From Guadua angustifolia (taxonomy: Eukaryota > Streptophyta > Magnoliopsida > Poales > Poaceae): 64,000 bases of DNA. Numbering within the stretch: the first letter of the stretch is position 1; each line of letters opens with the position of its first letter. The DNA is taken from assembly GCA_036346375.1 (NCBI GenBank), contig CM070518.1:3728182-3792181 (forward strand), written 5' to 3'. This document shows positions 23,341 through 34,584 of this stretch, piece after piece. The position numbers were made by a program, and so were the translations under genes. Below the pieces are notes generated by a model. That model saw only the letters and a list, made by a program, of their open reading frames with translations, did not search any database and had not been told where the DNA came from.

Positions 23341-23895
23341 TAAGGGAATGGGGCTCATACCCATTTGTATGGTTCACATCAGTAGTAACCTATCCTAGAA
23401 GAACAGAGATCCCATGAACTAGTCTCTAGGAAAATAAATTGTGTGATCTGAAGAGCACATTTAGGGGTCCCATTAGCTATAGTACTCTTCTATATGGTAG
23501 GCTGAGTTGTAAGCTCTTACTGAGTTCAATGCCGTGTGGCAATAGGAGTTGTCCTATAGGACTCCTTGGAGAACTCACCTATATAAGTATAATCGTGAGG
23601 TCACGATTAATGGAAGTTTGAGTATACATCCAGAAGATATCTCATGAATAAAGATACAAGGACATGACCGGAAAGTCCTAACCCGAGAGCTAAAATAAAA
23701 GCTGTTGAGTACAGAGTGTTGCTAGTGTGAAGTCTCTCACACCAAGGCGTTGGATCAAGGCTTTAATCCTCCATCATCTGTGCAAAAATGGAACACTTGT
23801 AACTAGACAGTAAATTCAAACCCGAAAGGTACTCATTATCAAACCTCTATATATCAAACAAGATTTATTCTCCAACTTCAAATTTTGGTGGGGAT

Positions 23896-24549
23896 TGTTG
23901 TGAAATCTGGAAATTTTCAGTTGGGCTTTTGAGCCAGTCTGTTTCCTCACTGGGCTATTGTCTGCTGGCCCATTAGGGCAGAGAATATGGGAAAAGGAGT
24001 ATGAGCATAACACCTAGGGCTTCTCCCATTTTTCCTGGTGGTGGTGCCATGTTTCCAAGGATTCAGGCGTGAGATCTCGGCTGGCCGGCTTTTGCTGTGT
24101 GGGCGCAAAGTTGGTGGCCACGAGCTCCTCTTCCCCTATTTCTAGTCGGCTCTAGCTTCACTGGAAAAGGTAGAATTGATTCGCTCGATTTCACTTCTTT
24201 CATCCTGCTTGATTTGGCTTTATGAGTGACTTGTGACTTTACGACGTGAGGTATCAGTCTAGTTTAAGTCTTTTGGATTGAAGAACTTTAATCCAACATC
24301 CTTGCGTTGTGAGCTTGAACTTGATTTCGGTGTTGTGAGCACTAGAACTTGGTTTATCTGAGTTTGCTTTTAACGAGATCTTGTGGTTACTTCTAGCTTG
24401 GATCTGTGCCTTGGAGATTTTCTTGTGTAGCGCTGGTTGAGGCTCACCTCTACACGAGAAGTGTCTCTTGTGTGGAAAAGGGATTGTATCTCCGTTGTCC
24501 TGGCCGGCTTCACTATGACACTTGTAGTGGCAATAGAATTTCTAGGACA
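23896..24549 (+). mobile_element. 3' LTR of the Ty1/copia element
   Basis: A purine-rich tract GGTGGGGA (about 23,888) immediately precedes TGTTGTGAAATCTGG, as expected for a polypurine tract followed by an LTR. The end is placed at TTTCTAGGACA (24,549), because a separate LTR-like sequence starts nine bases later. The start is well supported; the end is an inference because no partner LTR is present for comparison. Confidence 0.6.
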
Positions 24550-24558
24550 GTGACACTC

Positions 24559-26333
24559 TGTCGCGCCTTGCCCCTTTTTCTGAACAGGCATTTTGATCAA
24601 CATCAATCCTAAGCACAGCCTATCGTACTAAACAAGGTTAATCACATAATACATGATTTCGTGATTAAATCTTAAGGTTACAAAGGCATGGTAATCAAAC
24701 AACAAAGATGTCATTTCAAAATGGGTATAACTAACATCCTATATTTTAACATCATCAATTTATATAAATAGCCATGCAAGCTGTGAACATTTTATAAAAC
24801 AATTATAAACAATGGGATCAACGTGCGTCAAGGAGACTTGCCTTCGTCGACGAAGTGTGCTGCACTATTCTGAAGGTCTTCTCTTTCGTCGGCGATGACG
24901 ACCGCTTCTTCGACTACGCGCAAAACGGTGTACGAAATGAATAAAATAAAATAAATAGAAACTAAAAATTATAATAAAAATACTGACACATAGAGGACGA
25001 ATTTAGATGAATTTAGAAATTTGAATGAGCTCAAACGGAGTTCGTATGAGAAAGAACGGGCGTTTTGAGGTTTCGTCAGAAAAGAAAATCGAGTAAAAAC
25101 GAAATCATACTGTAGCGACACTACAGTGCTTGGTGCTACAGTACCCAACTCGAAGCTACAGTACCACCATGGTTGCTTCGGCAGAAACAGAAAAGCTATG
25201 GTTTGCGTTGGTGAGGGAGGAGATGGAGAGGTTGTAGAAGGTGAGCACCGGAAAGATCTCGTCGACTTGAATCCAACGGTGGTGTCGGAGTTTATAGAAG
25301 ATGATCAGAGTGCCCGCAATCGACGCTAGAAGCGACGAACAACCCGACGAAGATTTCTTCGATTCTTCCAAACCGCTGCATCAAAATAGAAGTTTCCTGA
25401 GGGCTTTTGCTCCTTGCAATGAGGGGCTCAAAGTGACACGGTTGGTTTACCCGGAAACTCACTGGAGCAAAAGATGGCTCAGCGGTGTCTTTGAAAACGC
25501 GGGGCGTCGGTTTTCTCGAGTTTTGGAAAGGGAAACAATACTGAATCAACGAGGCAAAGTGAGCACGGGATAGAGGACGTCGATACGCAAGTTTTGAGTA
25601 CCCGCACGTCCGGTGAGGTGAAGAAACGCCCATGATAATGGCCGAGCAATAAATTATCATTAACGCTTAATTGCGGCTGTTTCGCTCGGATTAAGGATGG
25701 GTAACGGTAGGGCATTTGTTCTCCATTACGACACCGTCACGATGCTTCAGATCTCACTTGATTTGGTGCAACATATTGAGAGATATAAGGATTTGAAGAT
25801 TTTGCTTGCAAGGAGTTGAAGCTTTGAACATGTGCTGGATAGTTGGGGAACATGAACAGTACCGATTCTAGAGCGCGCGAGATAAAATAGATAACAAGAT
25901 CTAAAAATACCGAAAAAAATCCTAAAAATCCTAAAGAATAAAATGGAACCCAATAAAATTAGTTTCGCTGATTTTGGATGAATTTTAGAATTTAGATAAT
26001 TTCGGGATGAATATAATGGATTTGATAAAAGTGCGCGAGAGATAAAATATCAGAGTGATTCTATAAATCTTGGAACAATTCCCAAAAATATTGTAGAATA
26101 TTTGGAACCTAATGCAATGGGTTTCAAGATTTTTGGAGTATTTTGGAACTCGGGTGAAATTTCGAATAAGGACCAGAATTTGAAATTTTGACTTTGCGGA
26201 CGGTGAAGGACTGAACTCCAATTTCGGAAGGATATGGATGCCAGGTTAATTAGAAAACCAAGAAAAATCCAAATTTTGAATTAATTAATTTTAAAATAAA
26301 TTTTTAGAACAACTAAAAATCTGGGATGTTATA
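24559..26333 (-). mobile_element. LTR-like remnant of a Ty3/gypsy element, minus strand
   Basis: Read on the minus strand it starts TATAACATCCCAGA, one base from the TGTAACATCC start common in chromovirus LTRs, and ends AAGGCGCGACA. It contains AT-rich DNA, then short CTGTAG/CTACAG palindromes at about 25,110-25,165. No coding motif is present. Flanking pentamers (cactc and gctac) do not match, so it may be truncated or old, and both boundaries are tentative. Confidence 0.5.
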
Positions 26334-26358
26334 GCTACCTAAGGGTTGATTGGCATAC

Positions 26359-27765
26359 TGTTGGTGATATGCCCTTGAGGCAATCATAGAGATGATTGTA
26401 TCACATCTTATGTTTATGGAACAATATAATTGTTTGTCCTTTGAATAAATATCGATTGGATTATTCAACAAGGAAGCGACTTGTTCGTGAAACTTTTTCC
26501 ATATATTGATATTATTCAAGTTATCCCTAGTCGGTAATCATATAAGGACACATATGAGTAGACTAGCATATATATTGGTTGATGGCCACATTTCACAGGT
26601 CATAGATATGGAGATATCAAACTAATAATATGGACACATGTTAGAGAACATGATGTTAGTTATTGACCCACTATGAGACACTGCGAGAACATTGTATTCT
26701 TTCATATCATCAGTTGGTCTCATATACAATATGTATGCTATATCCTTCGACTTGAGATTATCGCATATATTCAAGATGCGTAATGGCTTACTTTGGGGTT
26801 ATCAAACGCTACTTTGTAACTGGGTAGTTATAAAGATGGCTTTCAGATTTGTCATGAAACATGCTGTGAGGCGTAGTCGATCAAGATAGGATTTGTCTCT
26901 CGAGTGATCAGATTTCTCTAGGCCTCTCGAGTGATCAGATTTCAGAAAATGCATGGCTATGCTACTCGAGTAAAGTGTTACTCGAGTCATCGAGTAAAGA
27001 GTTACTCGATGTATTCAGGGAACCCGAGTCATGTCATCGAGAAAGAGTGGTCAAGCCATCCAAACAAGGATGACAACAACTCGTCTTGGGTTTGACCGAT
27101 ATCTTGAGGCAAAAGGAAATGCATATAGGACATTGTTGAGGTTTGTCCGATCATTATATGTACTCGGGAGTAGGTAAGTCCTGCTAGGGGCCGCTATCAA
27201 CTATTGGTCGAATGCTCGATGGTCGAGTAAGTGGGTGTACCCGATGATTGAATAGGAGTATTCAATGATCGATAGGGTGCTCTAACCATGTCCGAGTGCA
27301 TGTGAACCTATAAGGTCACACACTTAAGGGGTTGAAATATAGTGGTACAGATTGGATCCGTCACTAATGGGCCAAGTGGGGTGTGACCTTCAGTTGGGCC
27401 CTAATATGGGGTGCCGCTGCAGGGGTTGGGACAGCTATTTAAAGAGGGTTCGCGGTTGCAATCTAGTGAGATCAGATAGCGTAGCCACCGAAACCCTAGC
27501 CATCACCACTTGAGCCTTCCTGTGCACGTTGGTGCTAGCACATCAGCACATGGCGTTCTTTTCCCCGGACATGTGGATACCAGTAGAGGTGTTACTACTA
27601 TTGCGACATTGATCGGGACGATCGACAACCGAACAAGGAAAATCAACCACTGCAACTGGAGGCGAACTTCATTGATTCGGGCTACATAAACTTCCTTCCA
27701 CTGCACTATGTGTCCAGTGGTAACGATCCATGATCATATACTTGTGTGGCTTCCTGGTTTACGAG
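26359..27765 (+). mobile_element. BARE-1/Angela/RIRE1-like copia LTR, 3' end cut off
   Basis: It begins TGTTGGTGATATGCCC and is collinear with the reverse of the solo LTR at 6,445-7,984. Shared blocks include ATAGATATGGAGATATCAAA, ATGTTAGAGAACATG, and GGGGTTATCAAACGCT. It is more diverged, and its middle is enriched in CTCGAGT motifs (26,893-27,035). Near 27,760 similarity stops about 60 bases short of the expected end, exactly where a Tat-type LTR starts, so that insertion or an associated deletion removed the terminus. Confidence 0.85.
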
Positions 27766-28979
27766 TGTCGGTGTACTCTGCACCGGGGTACCCTTTCCAC
27801 CGTGAAAAGTAATAGGCCCAAGAAGTGGCCTGGCCCAACTTAAAGTCCACGCGGCCCACCGGCGATGGCGATCGCGACACGCTTTCCGACGGCGGCGTTC
27901 GCGTGGCGCCTGGCGGTAGCCGGGCGAAGCACGCCTTCGCCGGGTGGAGAGCCCCGCGACCCCGACAAGCGATCTGGCGATCACACGCTTTCGCCGGGCG
28001 GCGGCCTCGTGGCGCCCTAGCGGCAGCCGGCGAAAGACGCCGCCGTCGGGTGGAGAGCCCACGCGCCCCGAAGCTGTCTCGGTGATCACACCACCTTGCT
28101 GGCGGCGAAGCGTGGCGCCCTAGCGAGCGGCCGGCGAGCACGCCACGCTTCGCGAGTGGAAGCCCACGTGGCCCCGGCAGCGATCTAGCGATCACGCCCT
28201 ACTCACGGGCGGCGGCCGCGTGGCGCCCTGGCGCGGGGCGGCGAAGCACGCCGCCGCCGGTGAAAGCCCACGTGGCGGCCTGCCGAGCGGGCGGGTGTTT
28301 GGGCCCCCCTTGTTAGGCCACGGATGCGACCAAAGGAATGAAGGGGAGGCTTCGCCTCGAAGGTTCCCTCTCCTGGCACTTCGTGTCAGGGTCATTAATT
28401 GTGAAGGGTCCAGCGTTCGACACGATAGCGGCTCATCCCTCTGACGTCTCTCACCAACCCGTCGTAGAAGCATCCTGTTCCGGGCGGACCGGGTAAGGCC
28501 TCTCACCGACATTAAATAATGTCCGAAGGACAAGGCCACGGAGGCGTGATTGATAAATGAGTCATGGGTAGACGTGGAAGCTGGAATGATGGGTGTAATT
28601 AATGTGTGTAGATAAGTATAGCGCCACCTTCTCTCCTGCCCTGGGTGGCCCGTCTATATGAGGGCGCCCTAGTGCATGAAGAAGGGGCCGGTCGATTGGC
28701 TAGAACAAGAAGAATAGGAAGGTAGACATCAAGAAACATCCTTGTAAGACACTTTTCCCCTTTCCTCAATAAAGAACTCGCAGGACGTAGGGCTATTACC
28801 CATTCCGGGGGCCTGAACCTGGATAGATCAGCGTGTCCGCCAGCTTGCTGTCACCCGGAACTCACCGCTGAGAGACATTAGGGTTTCCAGCCACGAAGAC
28901 GCCCTCTACCGAACCATAATTTCCGTCTAGGGAGTAGACACCCTGTTAGCGGAATCTTGTCAGGCGAAATACGCCGACA
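27766..28979 (+). mobile_element. Tat-type Ty3/gypsy LTR (1,214 bp)
   Basis: It starts TGTCGGTGTACTCTGCACC and ends GAAATACGCCGACA, with a TGTCGG/CCGACA terminal inverted repeat. It is followed by the leader GGGGCGCGCCAGGTAGGGGG. A TATA-like CTATATGAG lies about 28,653. The U5-side module (GGGCTATTACCC, then GGGGGCCTGAACCTGG) is at about 28,789-28,822. The 5' half carries 107-bp GC-rich tandem repeats. The five bases before it (ACGAG) should be one target duplication, but the element's other end is not in the window. Confidence 0.85.
27867..28290 (+). repeat. Four tandem units of about 107 bp inside the Tat-type LTR
   Basis: Each unit opens GGCGATC or a variant (27,867; 27,976; 28,081; 28,187) and contains GTGGCGCCCTAGCGG, GAAGCACGCC and GTGGAGAGCCCACG-like blocks. 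Spacing is 109, 105 and 106 bases. Units are very GC-rich and diverged from one another, and resemble enhancer-like U3 repeats of other LTRs. The overlapping open frames are by-products. Confidence 0.82.
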
Positions 28980-29420
28980 GGGGCGCGCCAGGTAGGGGGC
29001 TAGTGGTCGGCTCATCCAGCCATCTCTCCGGCGAGTTTCGGTTCTCTGTCCGAGAGGACTTCGCGCCTGGTGATGGCGGGTTCACACTCGCAGCAACAAG
29101 GCGTGGCGGAGGCTAGTGATTCCCAAAATACGTCCCAGCGTTCTCGCCGGACGAGGGATCGCCTCCCACCGCCACAGCAGGAGGGCGGTGGCGCTTCCGT
29201 GGCGGTGGCCGGGCTTCCGGTTCGGCGTCGGCTGGCCATGGAGGCTGCCACTCCGGCTCAGAACCTGCATGCAGTCCGTCTCCTCCTGGACCACCCTCCG
29301 GTGGAACTTGCTTGAGACACCCCGGCCATTCCGTGGCTGTGGGATATTGCGGGCCTCATGGATGCGGCCCAGCTCCGCGTAGGGATGCCCGACCGGTCTA
29401 ACACCGTCAATTCTTGCTTA
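28980..29420 (+). pseudogene. Tat-type leader and truncated gag start
   Basis: The leader GCGCGCCAGGTAGGGGGC follows the LTR. The likely gag start is ATG at 29,073 (MAGSHSQQQGVAEASDSQ), and the frame runs to a TGA at 29,313. The product is Gln/Arg/Pro-rich with the sequence AQNLHAVRLLLDHPPVE, like the low-complexity Gag N-terminus in these elements. Similar composition continues to about 29,400 in another frame (AAQLRVGMPDR), then Tat-like sequence stops. No zinc knuckle or pol is present. Confidence 0.6.
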
Positions 29421-29536
29421 TGTCCTTTCATGGTCAGCTGATTAGGGTTCAGGTTTGGATTGGTTGGTATAAGCATGTGATGTAGTGCAAGGCTTCATTG
29501 GAATCCTTCTATACGATTGGTGGCTTTCACATTCAC

Positions 29537-30408
29537 CACTACAAAACATCACATAGGTGACACTCTATTTGTGGCATTTTTTCTAGAACCGTCAAAAATG
29601 GCATTATCAGTGGCGGTTTTAAAAAAATGGCTAGAAGGCTATTTGTGACGATTTTTATTTGGAACCGTCACAAATAATGCATTATCAGTGGTGGTTTTCT
29701 TTAGAACATACAAATACATCGATGGCGACTTTTGGCTAAAAGCGTCGCGATAATGTAATGTCGATGGCGATGGCTAAAACCGCCACAGATACTCACATTA
29801 AGCGATTTTAGCTAAACCGCCATCGATAATATTATACGTGGTGGTTTTAATTGAAAGCGCCGAAATAATAAAAATAGACAATTTTAAATATTGCTAATTA
29901 CCTCTCCTGCCTTCTAATTTGAAAGAATTGAAATTAAATAATATTACATTTGAAATAATTGGAACTAATATTTCATTTGCAATAATTGAAAAGAACGACC
30001 GAAACAAATTCAAAACTTCGAAGGATGTTTTGAGGCCCTAAACGATGTTTTTTTTGGAATTCCATCGCCGCGCACACACTCGCACAAACCATCAGGATTC
30101 GACCATCTAATTTTGTCACACTTATGAAATTCGGGTGCTACTTTTCGTTATCTTTTCAACGAGTCAAAGAATGCTCCAATCGGAGTTACGAGTCAAAAGT
30201 TATAGCCATTTTAACAAACGTGCTCGGATTTTGTATTTGCAAACTAGAATTGATGCCCATAAGAATATAATGGAAGAGCTCATCATGTGATGATTCCGGA
30301 AAGCACAAGAACACTAAAATCGAAGGTACGAATCAAAAGTTATGGTGTTTTTACAAGTTTCATTAATAGTAATAGCACATATATTGCAAGCATCATTAAT
30401 AGTCAAAA
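29537..30408 (+). mobile_element. Left end of a CACTA (En/Spm-type) element
   Basis: CACTACAAAACATCACATAG at 29,537 is a CACTA-type terminus. It is followed by short subterminal repeats in both orientations (GGCGGTTTT, GGAACCGTCA, GTCACAAATAA, AAACCGCCA) to about 29,860, the usual transposase-binding array. From 29,860 to 30,408 the DNA is AT-rich non-coding. No matching right end was found; the element is cut at 30,409 by another CACTA terminus. Confidence 0.7.
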
Positions 30409-30760
30409 CACTACAGGAATCTACACTATTTTCGTCGGCCCGGATTATTTTCGGCCAAAAAAAGACCGACATAAATAACTGAGTAATTTCGTCGGTTATA
30501 TGTGACCGATGAAATTACAATTATTTTCGTCGGTATCCTTGTCAAGGCCGACGAAAATAATTGAGTAACCGCATTCAAAGAATTCAAAAAAAAATTTTGG
30601 ACTAATTTCGTCGATCTAGGCCGATGAAAATAGGAGCGCAAATATTTTCGTCGGCCTAGACTGACGAAAATAGTCCACGTGGCGAAGATGATTTATTTTT
30701 AATCGGCCGACGCAAAAAAACGTTTAAATATTTTCATCGGTCCGCCGACGGAAATAACGA
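30409..30760 (+). mobile_element. Left terminus and subterminal repeats of a second, gene-capturing CACTA element
   Basis: CACTACAGGAATC starts at 30,409. At least seven copies of TTTTCGTCGGCC or its inverse (GGCCGACGAAAA) follow before 30,750. This repeat differs from those of the neighbouring termini, so it is a separate family. The captured host-gene exons start only about 60 bases later, at 30,824. The right end with the same repeat was not found. Confidence 0.72.
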
Positions 30761-30823
30761 CCAACATGCCAAAACGCCCGGTGGCAGCACGATCGATGAG
30801 AAAACCTAGCACCGATCCGCTCC

Positions 30824-31676
30824 ATGCCTCACGCCACTCGCCGCGGTCCGTGCCACGCCTCGCCGCGGCCGTCGCCGCCACCGCCCTTATTTGCCGCCGT
30901 CCCCGCCGATCTCTCTCGCATGGGCCTCTTCGAGATCATCAACCACCTCCTCCTCGCCGGTGAGCGTCCCCGTAACCTAGCCCCGACCACGCTAGAATGA
31001 AATGACACGCGGGTTTTCTGAATTATCAGCTCCGTTTCACATCTGATCCGGACCACCAGGCGCAGCCCTTCAACTTCCTCGTGGACGGCGAGCTCGTGCG
31101 GTTGCCGCTCCAGCAGTTCCTCCTCGCCAAGGGCATCTCGGCGGTACGAAGTTGTGTTTGATGGTTTGGTTTTTGGGAGATATTGCTGTGTTGTGTATGT
31201 GGTTGTGAAATTAATCAAATTATGTTGTGACTTGAACCCATGCAACAAAAATAGAGGGCAAATTCGAGGGATGGTAGCATTAAGACTTGAACCAAAGCGG
31301 CAGAAATAGAGGGCAAATTGGAGGGTATCGCATTCAGATTTGAACCCAAGCGATGGAAATAGAGGGCAGATTCAGATTGCTATTAGGCTATTTCAAAGAA
31401 CTCAGTTTTGTGACTTTGTCCATGTATGAAATTTGCTAAATAAATGCTAAATATCTTTTTCGATGTCCAAAACCTATCAGTATTACGCTATTAATACACT
31501 TATACACAGTAACAATTTTGATCATTTCCTTAGTTGGATCTTTATTTCAAGTTAAAATGAACTGTTTACATCTTTGATCTTTATTTCAAGTTTTGCTTCC
31601 ATGTGGATTCCAGTATTACTAAACTACTTCCTTTTGACAGCTTCATATTAACAGGTTGCTACGATGGTCTTGCAAG
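30824..31676 (+). pseudogene. WDR12: Captured fragment of a WDR12/Ytm1 (ribosome biogenesis WD-repeat) gene
   Basis: From an ATG at 30,824 the frame reads to PADLSRMGLFEIINHLLL, followed by a GT donor at 30,960. After an intron ending CCAG at 31,059, the next exon reads QPFNFLVDGELVRLPLQQFL then LAKGISA and a GT donor at 31,144. These are the two halves of the NLE domain at the N-terminus of WDR12/Ytm1, which acts with PES and BOP1 in 60S ribosome maturation. A third exon (31,641-31,676; AG before, GT after) encodes FILTGCYDGLAR, a WD-repeat segment of the same protein. The exon 1-2 junction seems out of frame, and later WD repeats are absent, so this is a broken copy. Retained introns show capture of genomic DNA, not of cDNA. 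Confidence 0.82.
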
Positions 31677-34125
31677 GTATGCATCTATAATCCTTATAAG
31701 AACTGATCAATATAACAGCAATGATCACCGAGTGGACTATCCCTATGCAAAGTTCTTTGTTATCAAGTCAATTGGTGAGGCAGATTTCCAGTTTTTCTGT
31801 TCTTTTCTATGAGCAGCTCTGATTCTTTCGACTTCCATTTATTCATCTTTTGTGCTTTTAAGTTCAACTATTAAATTTGTAATTGTGCTTTGTCTGGTGA
31901 ATGGTAGTGGGCACTTCTGTGGCATGGCACATCATTAAAGATGTACCTAATTATAACCTGCAACAATGAAAATAAACCTGTCACACACAGCAGATATACG
32001 CAAGAAGTAAGTATTCCAGAGGTATTGTAACACATCCATTTTTACTAGTATGCTGGGCTAAAATGTTTTCGGTCTAATAGAATCAGTTTTGTTTTTGATG
32101 TAGTTTTGTAGAAGATTTTCTCTGTCTACTTAGCATTTTATTAGTCATCTGAGAGGTTTCAAGCATTACATTTGTAAAGTCTTGGGCTTCATCTCATGAC
32201 CCATTATTATGTTTTACTTGCAGGTACCATACATTCCTGGAATATCTGTGCTCCAGATTTTGAAGGATATCAAAGTGAAGGGGTGCCTAATTGATGACTT
32301 CATGAGATATCGGTAGCACGAAATTTTAGTTCATTCTTTTTATGTTACCCATGGCCTAGGCATCTAGGAACCAGTTACATCCGAGTTTAGGAATCAAGAA
32401 TTTTTGGAAGACCCTAAATGGTAAAATTGCCCATGGCCTTTTTCTATATACATGTAAGAATTTATCTGGCAGGTGAAGTTTAATGTTCTTCCTAGCAAGT
32501 GAATATGGTAGTACTCGCTACTCAATTTTCCGTACATGCTATGGCTGTTTGATCATTCACAGGTACTAGTCATAAATGAGAACTATGGAATTTACATTCT
32601 TCATGTTTTAGATTTTGTTATTGCAAGATAAAGCATGAAGCACAGACTTCAGCCATATAACTACTAAAACGAATGCTGTGCTTGATTCTTATATTTCAGT
32701 CGGTATACAAATTGGAATGGTGTGTGTGCATGGCAGAACAAAGAGTGTTCTCAGGTTGTCCACTTTATGCCTAGCTGGGATCTATCAATATACACATACT
32801 CTGGATTATGCTTGGGTTCAAAGAAGAGATTAACAAATTTTGTAGGACTATAATCATAGTGTGTATTAACAAGCAAGGACTTGATTAAGTTCCATATTTC
32901 TTACTACCCCTTTTGCTCGCTATTTAGTATGAGTAAGCTTGTTGTTTTGTTAGTGTTGCTACGTGAGTGGCTTCTGTGCACATGGTGCTTAGATTAGTCT
33001 GAATGTGTAGCACTTGCTCTCATTAGATAACAAAAGGAAAATTTTGCATCAACTAATGGGTGGTACCTTGTGGCTGCGAGGAAAGTTGAAGGAAAAATGG
33101 CAGGAGGGGAGCGATTGGTAGTTGTCTCCTTCTCCTTTTGAATTGGTCGATTGCCCTTTTTCTTAGCGAAAAAAGACAGTGAAGAGAAGGCAGTGAAGAG
33201 AGTAGAAGAGGACGGCTGTAGGTAAGGGTGTAAATGTAGTTCTTGCTCTTTTATGATGCCCCTAACCAACATTGCTTTTGAATCGGCTGTGCAGGGTGAA
33301 AACTAAGGGCTAGCTTGGCAAAATAGTGGGCTGGCAAGGAGTGGGATTGTTATTCTAGAATTTATGTGTGTATCAGTGTATGATATCTCATAAGGAATTT
33401 CCTTACGATACAACATTTTATTTCTTATGCATTATTCAAATGTGTTAGCATTCTGTTTAGTCAATGATTATGGATTGATAGCTTTTATCTTTTGTGAACT
33501 GTGACAAGTGTTTGGTTATGCCTATTGTTTCAATTCCTATTAGTTTGTGAATGCCAAGAGGGTAGAGATTGGTGAGAAAAGTATGTTGGTAATTTCTATA
33601 GCGTGGTGAGATAAAGTAGTTTACAAGTGAGGCTAACCATGTTGCTTTTTATATGGCAATCACAACCGACATGGCTAGCTAGGACCAGAGTTTCAAACTG
33701 TGGACTGGATTTGGTAAATTGTGGGGCTAGATACTACGTGGAGAGCATGCAGTGCTTGCCCCTTCCACCTGGCTTGAAGGTATGGGCAAAAAAAATGGCT
33801 GGCAGCTAGCTGGGAGGATGGGCAGGGAATGGGTCAAGAATGGGCAGAGGAAGAAAATGGAGATAGCTGGCAACCTGAGTGTAGGTCGGTTCAAAAATCA
33901 ACGGCATGATCTTGATTTCCTTTTTAGACCATTAGTTAAAGCTAAAGCTCATTTGTAATATGTTCTGTACTTAAGATGTGTCTTGGATGTTTATGAGAAT
34001 GCGTGAGTTTGGCATTACTGACTATTAGTATTATATGTATTGTGTTGACATGGCGTGTATAAGTGTATATGCACAATGCTTGGATTTGTGTGAATATATT
34101 CTTATGTATGTGCTTGATCTTGTGT

Positions 34126-34126
<1 letters not shown>
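31677..34126 (+). other. Non-coding stretch after the captured exons
   Basis: This AT-rich DNA is intron-like in texture. Possible exon-like pieces flanked by AG/GT occur (for example 32,224-32,313, giving PYIPGISVLQILKDIKVKGC), but I do not recognise them as WDR12. The stretch may hold further captured gene pieces or ordinary element interior. It ends in a TA microsatellite at 34,129-34,159. Confidence 0.4.
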
Positions 34127-34159
<33 letters not shown>

Positions 34160-34162
<3 letters not shown>

Positions 34163-34584
34163 GGTAGTTGTGTACACTGGAGAACCCTGGCTATTGACGT
34201 GGCATTGGAGTGTTCAATGACGAAAATGCATATCCACGTGACAATAATCTGTGATGAACAATTTCGTCATAAATAAAATGGTCAACGCTCATTTTTGGCC
34301 GATCGGAGTGTCTTTTATGACGAATTCGACATTTTTTATGACGTTTTGGGTACAATTAATGACGGTTATATTCATCATAGAAGTGACCTCTTCGCTGATG
34401 AAAATGTAATTCGTCACAAAAAAGTTGATTTTTTATGACGAAAATAAGTAATTCGTCATTGAAAACTTTCTATGACGCACTTTTTATGACAAGTTGAATT
34501 TCATCATAAAAAACCTACAATGACGATTTCGGAACTAATGATGACGAGTTTAGATCGTCATTAAAAAGCACTTTTCTTGTAGTG
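34160..34584 (-). mobile_element. Right terminus of a third CACTA-type element
   Basis: The segment ends CTTTTCTTGTAGTG at 34,584, i.e. CACTACAAGAAAAG on the minus strand. Inside lie many copies of ATGACGAAA/TTCGTCAT-type subterminal repeats from about 34,215. The repeat motif matches neither of the two left termini (29,537 and 30,409). Transposase sequence of CACTA-1 starts directly after 34,584, so this element had inserted into tnp2. Confidence 0.75.

Larger units (their letters stand above)
15894..24549 (+). mobile_element. Degenerate Ty1/copia element, split by a solo LTR, 5' LTR not found
   Basis: The domain order gag, protease, integrase, RT, RNase H (integrase before RT) defines Ty1/copia. 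Coding remnants run 16,549-19,115 and 22,055-23,340. A 3' LTR starts near 23,897. At the 5' side, 15,894-16,548 does not resemble that LTR and contains no initiator-Met primer site, so the 5' LTR is missing or replaced. No target duplication could be assigned. The lineage within copia is not assigned. Confidence 0.8.

Noticed and set aside
32224..32313. Possible further WDR12 exon after the captured fragment
   Set aside because: AG/GT borders are present, but neither reading frame resembles a WD repeat of WDR12, so I left it unassigned.
34035..34220. 61-codon frame over a TA microsatellite
   Set aside because: The run of Ile/Tyr codons is the TA repeat. There is no other support.
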